Of a stretch of 7,993 nucleotides of DNA, positions 6,956 through 7,993 are shown one piece after another; within the stretch, counting starts at the first letter, position 1, and each line of letters begins with the position of its first letter. The DNA is from Actinomycetota bacterium (GTDB lineage: Bacteria; Actinomycetota; Thermoleophilia; Solirubrobacterales; Solirubrobacteraceae). The DNA lies in assembly GCA_019348575.1 (NCBI GenBank), contig JAHWJE010000052.1:1-7993 (forward strand), in the 5' to 3' direction. Below the pieces are notes generated by a model. It was given only the letters and a program-made list of their open reading frames with translations, ran no database searches and was not told where the DNA came from. The position numbers were made by a program, and so were the translations under genes.

Positions 6956-7993
6956 GCGAGCCGCAGGAGAGTGGCCTCGAGGTCTGGCCCGGGCGCCCGT
7001 TCCCGCTCGGCCCGACGTGGAACGGCCGCGGGACGAACTTCAGCATCTTCAGCGAGCACGCCGCGAAGGTCGAGCTGTGCCTGTTCGACGAGAACGACGA
7101 CGAGACGCGGATCGAGCTCGTCGAGCACACGGCGCACAACTGGCACTGCTACCTGCCCGGCGTCGGGCCCGGCCAGCGCTACGGCTACCGCGTCTACGGC
7201 CCGTACGACCCGGAGTCCGGCAAGCGCTTCAACCCGACGAAGCTGCTGATCGATCCCTATGCCAAGGCGATCGAGGGCGAGGTCCGCTGGGACCTGGGCA
7301 GCACGCTGCCCTACATCCCCGACGAATCCGACACGGCCGACCTCGAGGCCGACGACGAGGACGACGCCGACGCGATCCCGAAGTGCCTCGTGATCGACCC
7401 CGGCTTCGACTGGGAGGGCGACCGGCTGCTCGGCACGCGGTGGAATCAGACCGTGATCTACGAGACGCACGTCAAGGGCTTCACGATGCGCCATCCCGAC
7501 ATCCGCGAGGACCTGCGCGGGACGTACGGCGGGCTGGCCTCGCAGCCGGCGATCCAGTACCTCAAGGACCTCGGCGTCACGGCGATCGAGCTGCTGCCGG
7601 TGCACCACAACGCCGACGAGCACTTCCTCGTCGGCAAGGGCCTGTCGAACTACTGGGGCTACAGCTCGATCGGCTTCCTCGCGCCGCACGCCGACTACGC
7701 CGCGACGGGCTCCACCGGCGAGCAGGTGCGCGAGTTCAAGGGCATGGTCAAGGCGATGCACGAGGCCGGCATCGAGGTGATCCTCGACGTCGTCTACAAC
7801 CACACCGCGGAGGGCAACCACCTCGGCCCGATGCTCTCCTTCAAGGGCATCGACAACGAGAGCTACTACCGGCTGATGCCCGACGACCCGCGGTTCTACA
7901 TGGACTTCACCGGCACCGGCAACTCGCTGAACCCCGTCCATCCGAGCGTCCTGCGCCTGATCATGGACTCGCTGCGCTACTGGGTCATCGAGT
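6952..7993 (+). CDS. glgX: Glycogen debranching enzyme GlgX/TreX (isoamylase-type GH13), N-terminal half
   Basis: 347 codons are visible and the frame is still open at the window edge; the family is usually about 700 residues, so roughly half is present. The enzyme cuts alpha-1,6 branches of glycogen to free linear maltodextrins, which feed TreY and TreZ. Residues about 14-110 are a CBM48/isoamylase N-domain ([20 protein letters not shown], then YGYRVYGPY and [12 protein letters not shown]). [11 protein letters not shown] opens the GH13 barrel. [25 protein letters not shown] and conserved region I DVVYNH (279-284) follow. The window ends at SLRYWVIE, just before the region that would carry the catalytic Asp, so catalytic competence cannot be checked. 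Residues 124-144 form an unusually acidic Asp/Glu-rich loop before the barrel. The ATG at 6952 overlaps the treZ stop. Both treX and glgX names are used for this family; the treZ neighbour suggests a trehalose role. Confidence 0.95.
   Translation, partial: MSEPQESGLEVWPGRPFPLGPTWNGRGTNFSIFSEHAAKVELCLFDENDDETRIELVEHTAHNWHCYLPGVGPGQRYGYRVYGPYDPESGKRFNPTKLLIDPYAKAIEGEVRWDLGSTLPYIPDESDTADLEADDEDDADAIPKCLVIDPGFDWEGDRLLGTRWNQTVIYETHVKGFTMRHPDIREDLRGTYGGLASQPAIQYLKDLGVTAIELLPVHHNADEHFLVGKGLSNYWGYSSIGFLAPHADYAATGSTGEQVREFKGMVKAMHEAGIEVILDVVYNHTAEGNHLGPMLSFKGIDNESYYRLMPDDPRFYMDFTGTGNSLNPVHPSVLRLIMDSLRYWVIE
7777..7803 (+). repeat. 27-bp direct repeat, copy 2 (GH13 region I of glgX)
   Basis: Exact second copy of the treZ segment at 5798-5824, in the same codon phase and also encoding VILDVVYNH. 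The two copies lie about 1.98 kb apart in direct orientation. Confidence 0.7.

Noticed and set aside
6301..7941. 546-codon open frame on the minus strand
   Set aside because: Antisense shadow of treZ and glgX, which both carry full GH13 motif sets. The antisense product is low-complexity Val/Asp/Arg with no domain.
1..7993. Search by eye for tRNA, rRNA, CRISPR arrays, insertion sequences and attachment sites
   Set aside because: No cloverleaf, spaced repeat array, transposase motif or terminal inverted repeats were seen on either strand.

Overview
The window is very GC-rich, with strong third-position G/C bias and GTG/ATG starts. Its genes are packed with 1- and 4-base stop/start overlaps. 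One gene starts exactly where a TAGGGT -10 box would place a leaderless transcript. One secreted protein ends in a basic tail domain bounded by cysteines. Together this fits a high-GC actinobacterium, perhaps of the Thermoleophilia/Solirubrobacterales type. That placement is inference; no rRNA or marker gene is present.

Layout, all coding on the + strand. (1) Bases 1-66 are the last 21 codons of an unidentified gene, followed by a convincing intrinsic terminator (118-155). (2) Bases 156-907 are mostly non-coding. They hold a run of strong hairpins (165-295), a 16-bp perfect palindrome, and a 123-codon ORF (380-751). That ORF looks like the front end of a much larger LEPR-XLL-type surface protein, broken off just after an LDFDG motif. 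(3) Bases 908-5151 are a translationally coupled pair: a secreted clan-A-like glycoside hydrolase, then a 929-residue membrane protein. The membrane protein joins a cellulose-synthase-like GT2 with its transmembrane bundle to a GH26-like hydrolase domain that should lie outside the cell. (4) Bases 5204-7993 are a second coupled pair: treZ (maltooligosyltrehalose trehalohydrolase) and the first half of a glgX/treX glycogen debranching enzyme, read from an apparent leaderless promoter.

How the genes work together (inference). The first pair looks like a compact machine that makes, exports and trims an exopolysaccharide: a processive synthase whose polymer exits beside its own tethered hydrolase, plus a second secreted hydrolase. 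The second pair belongs to glycogen-to-trehalose conversion (TreX debranches, TreY isomerises the end, TreZ releases trehalose). TreY is not in the window and would be expected just downstream. The two pairs are separated by a 52-base spacer with its own promoter-like box, so they are probably separate units. The GT2-GH26 fusion is the most unusual item in the window; the truncated LEPR-XLL-like gene with its hairpin-rich leader is the second.
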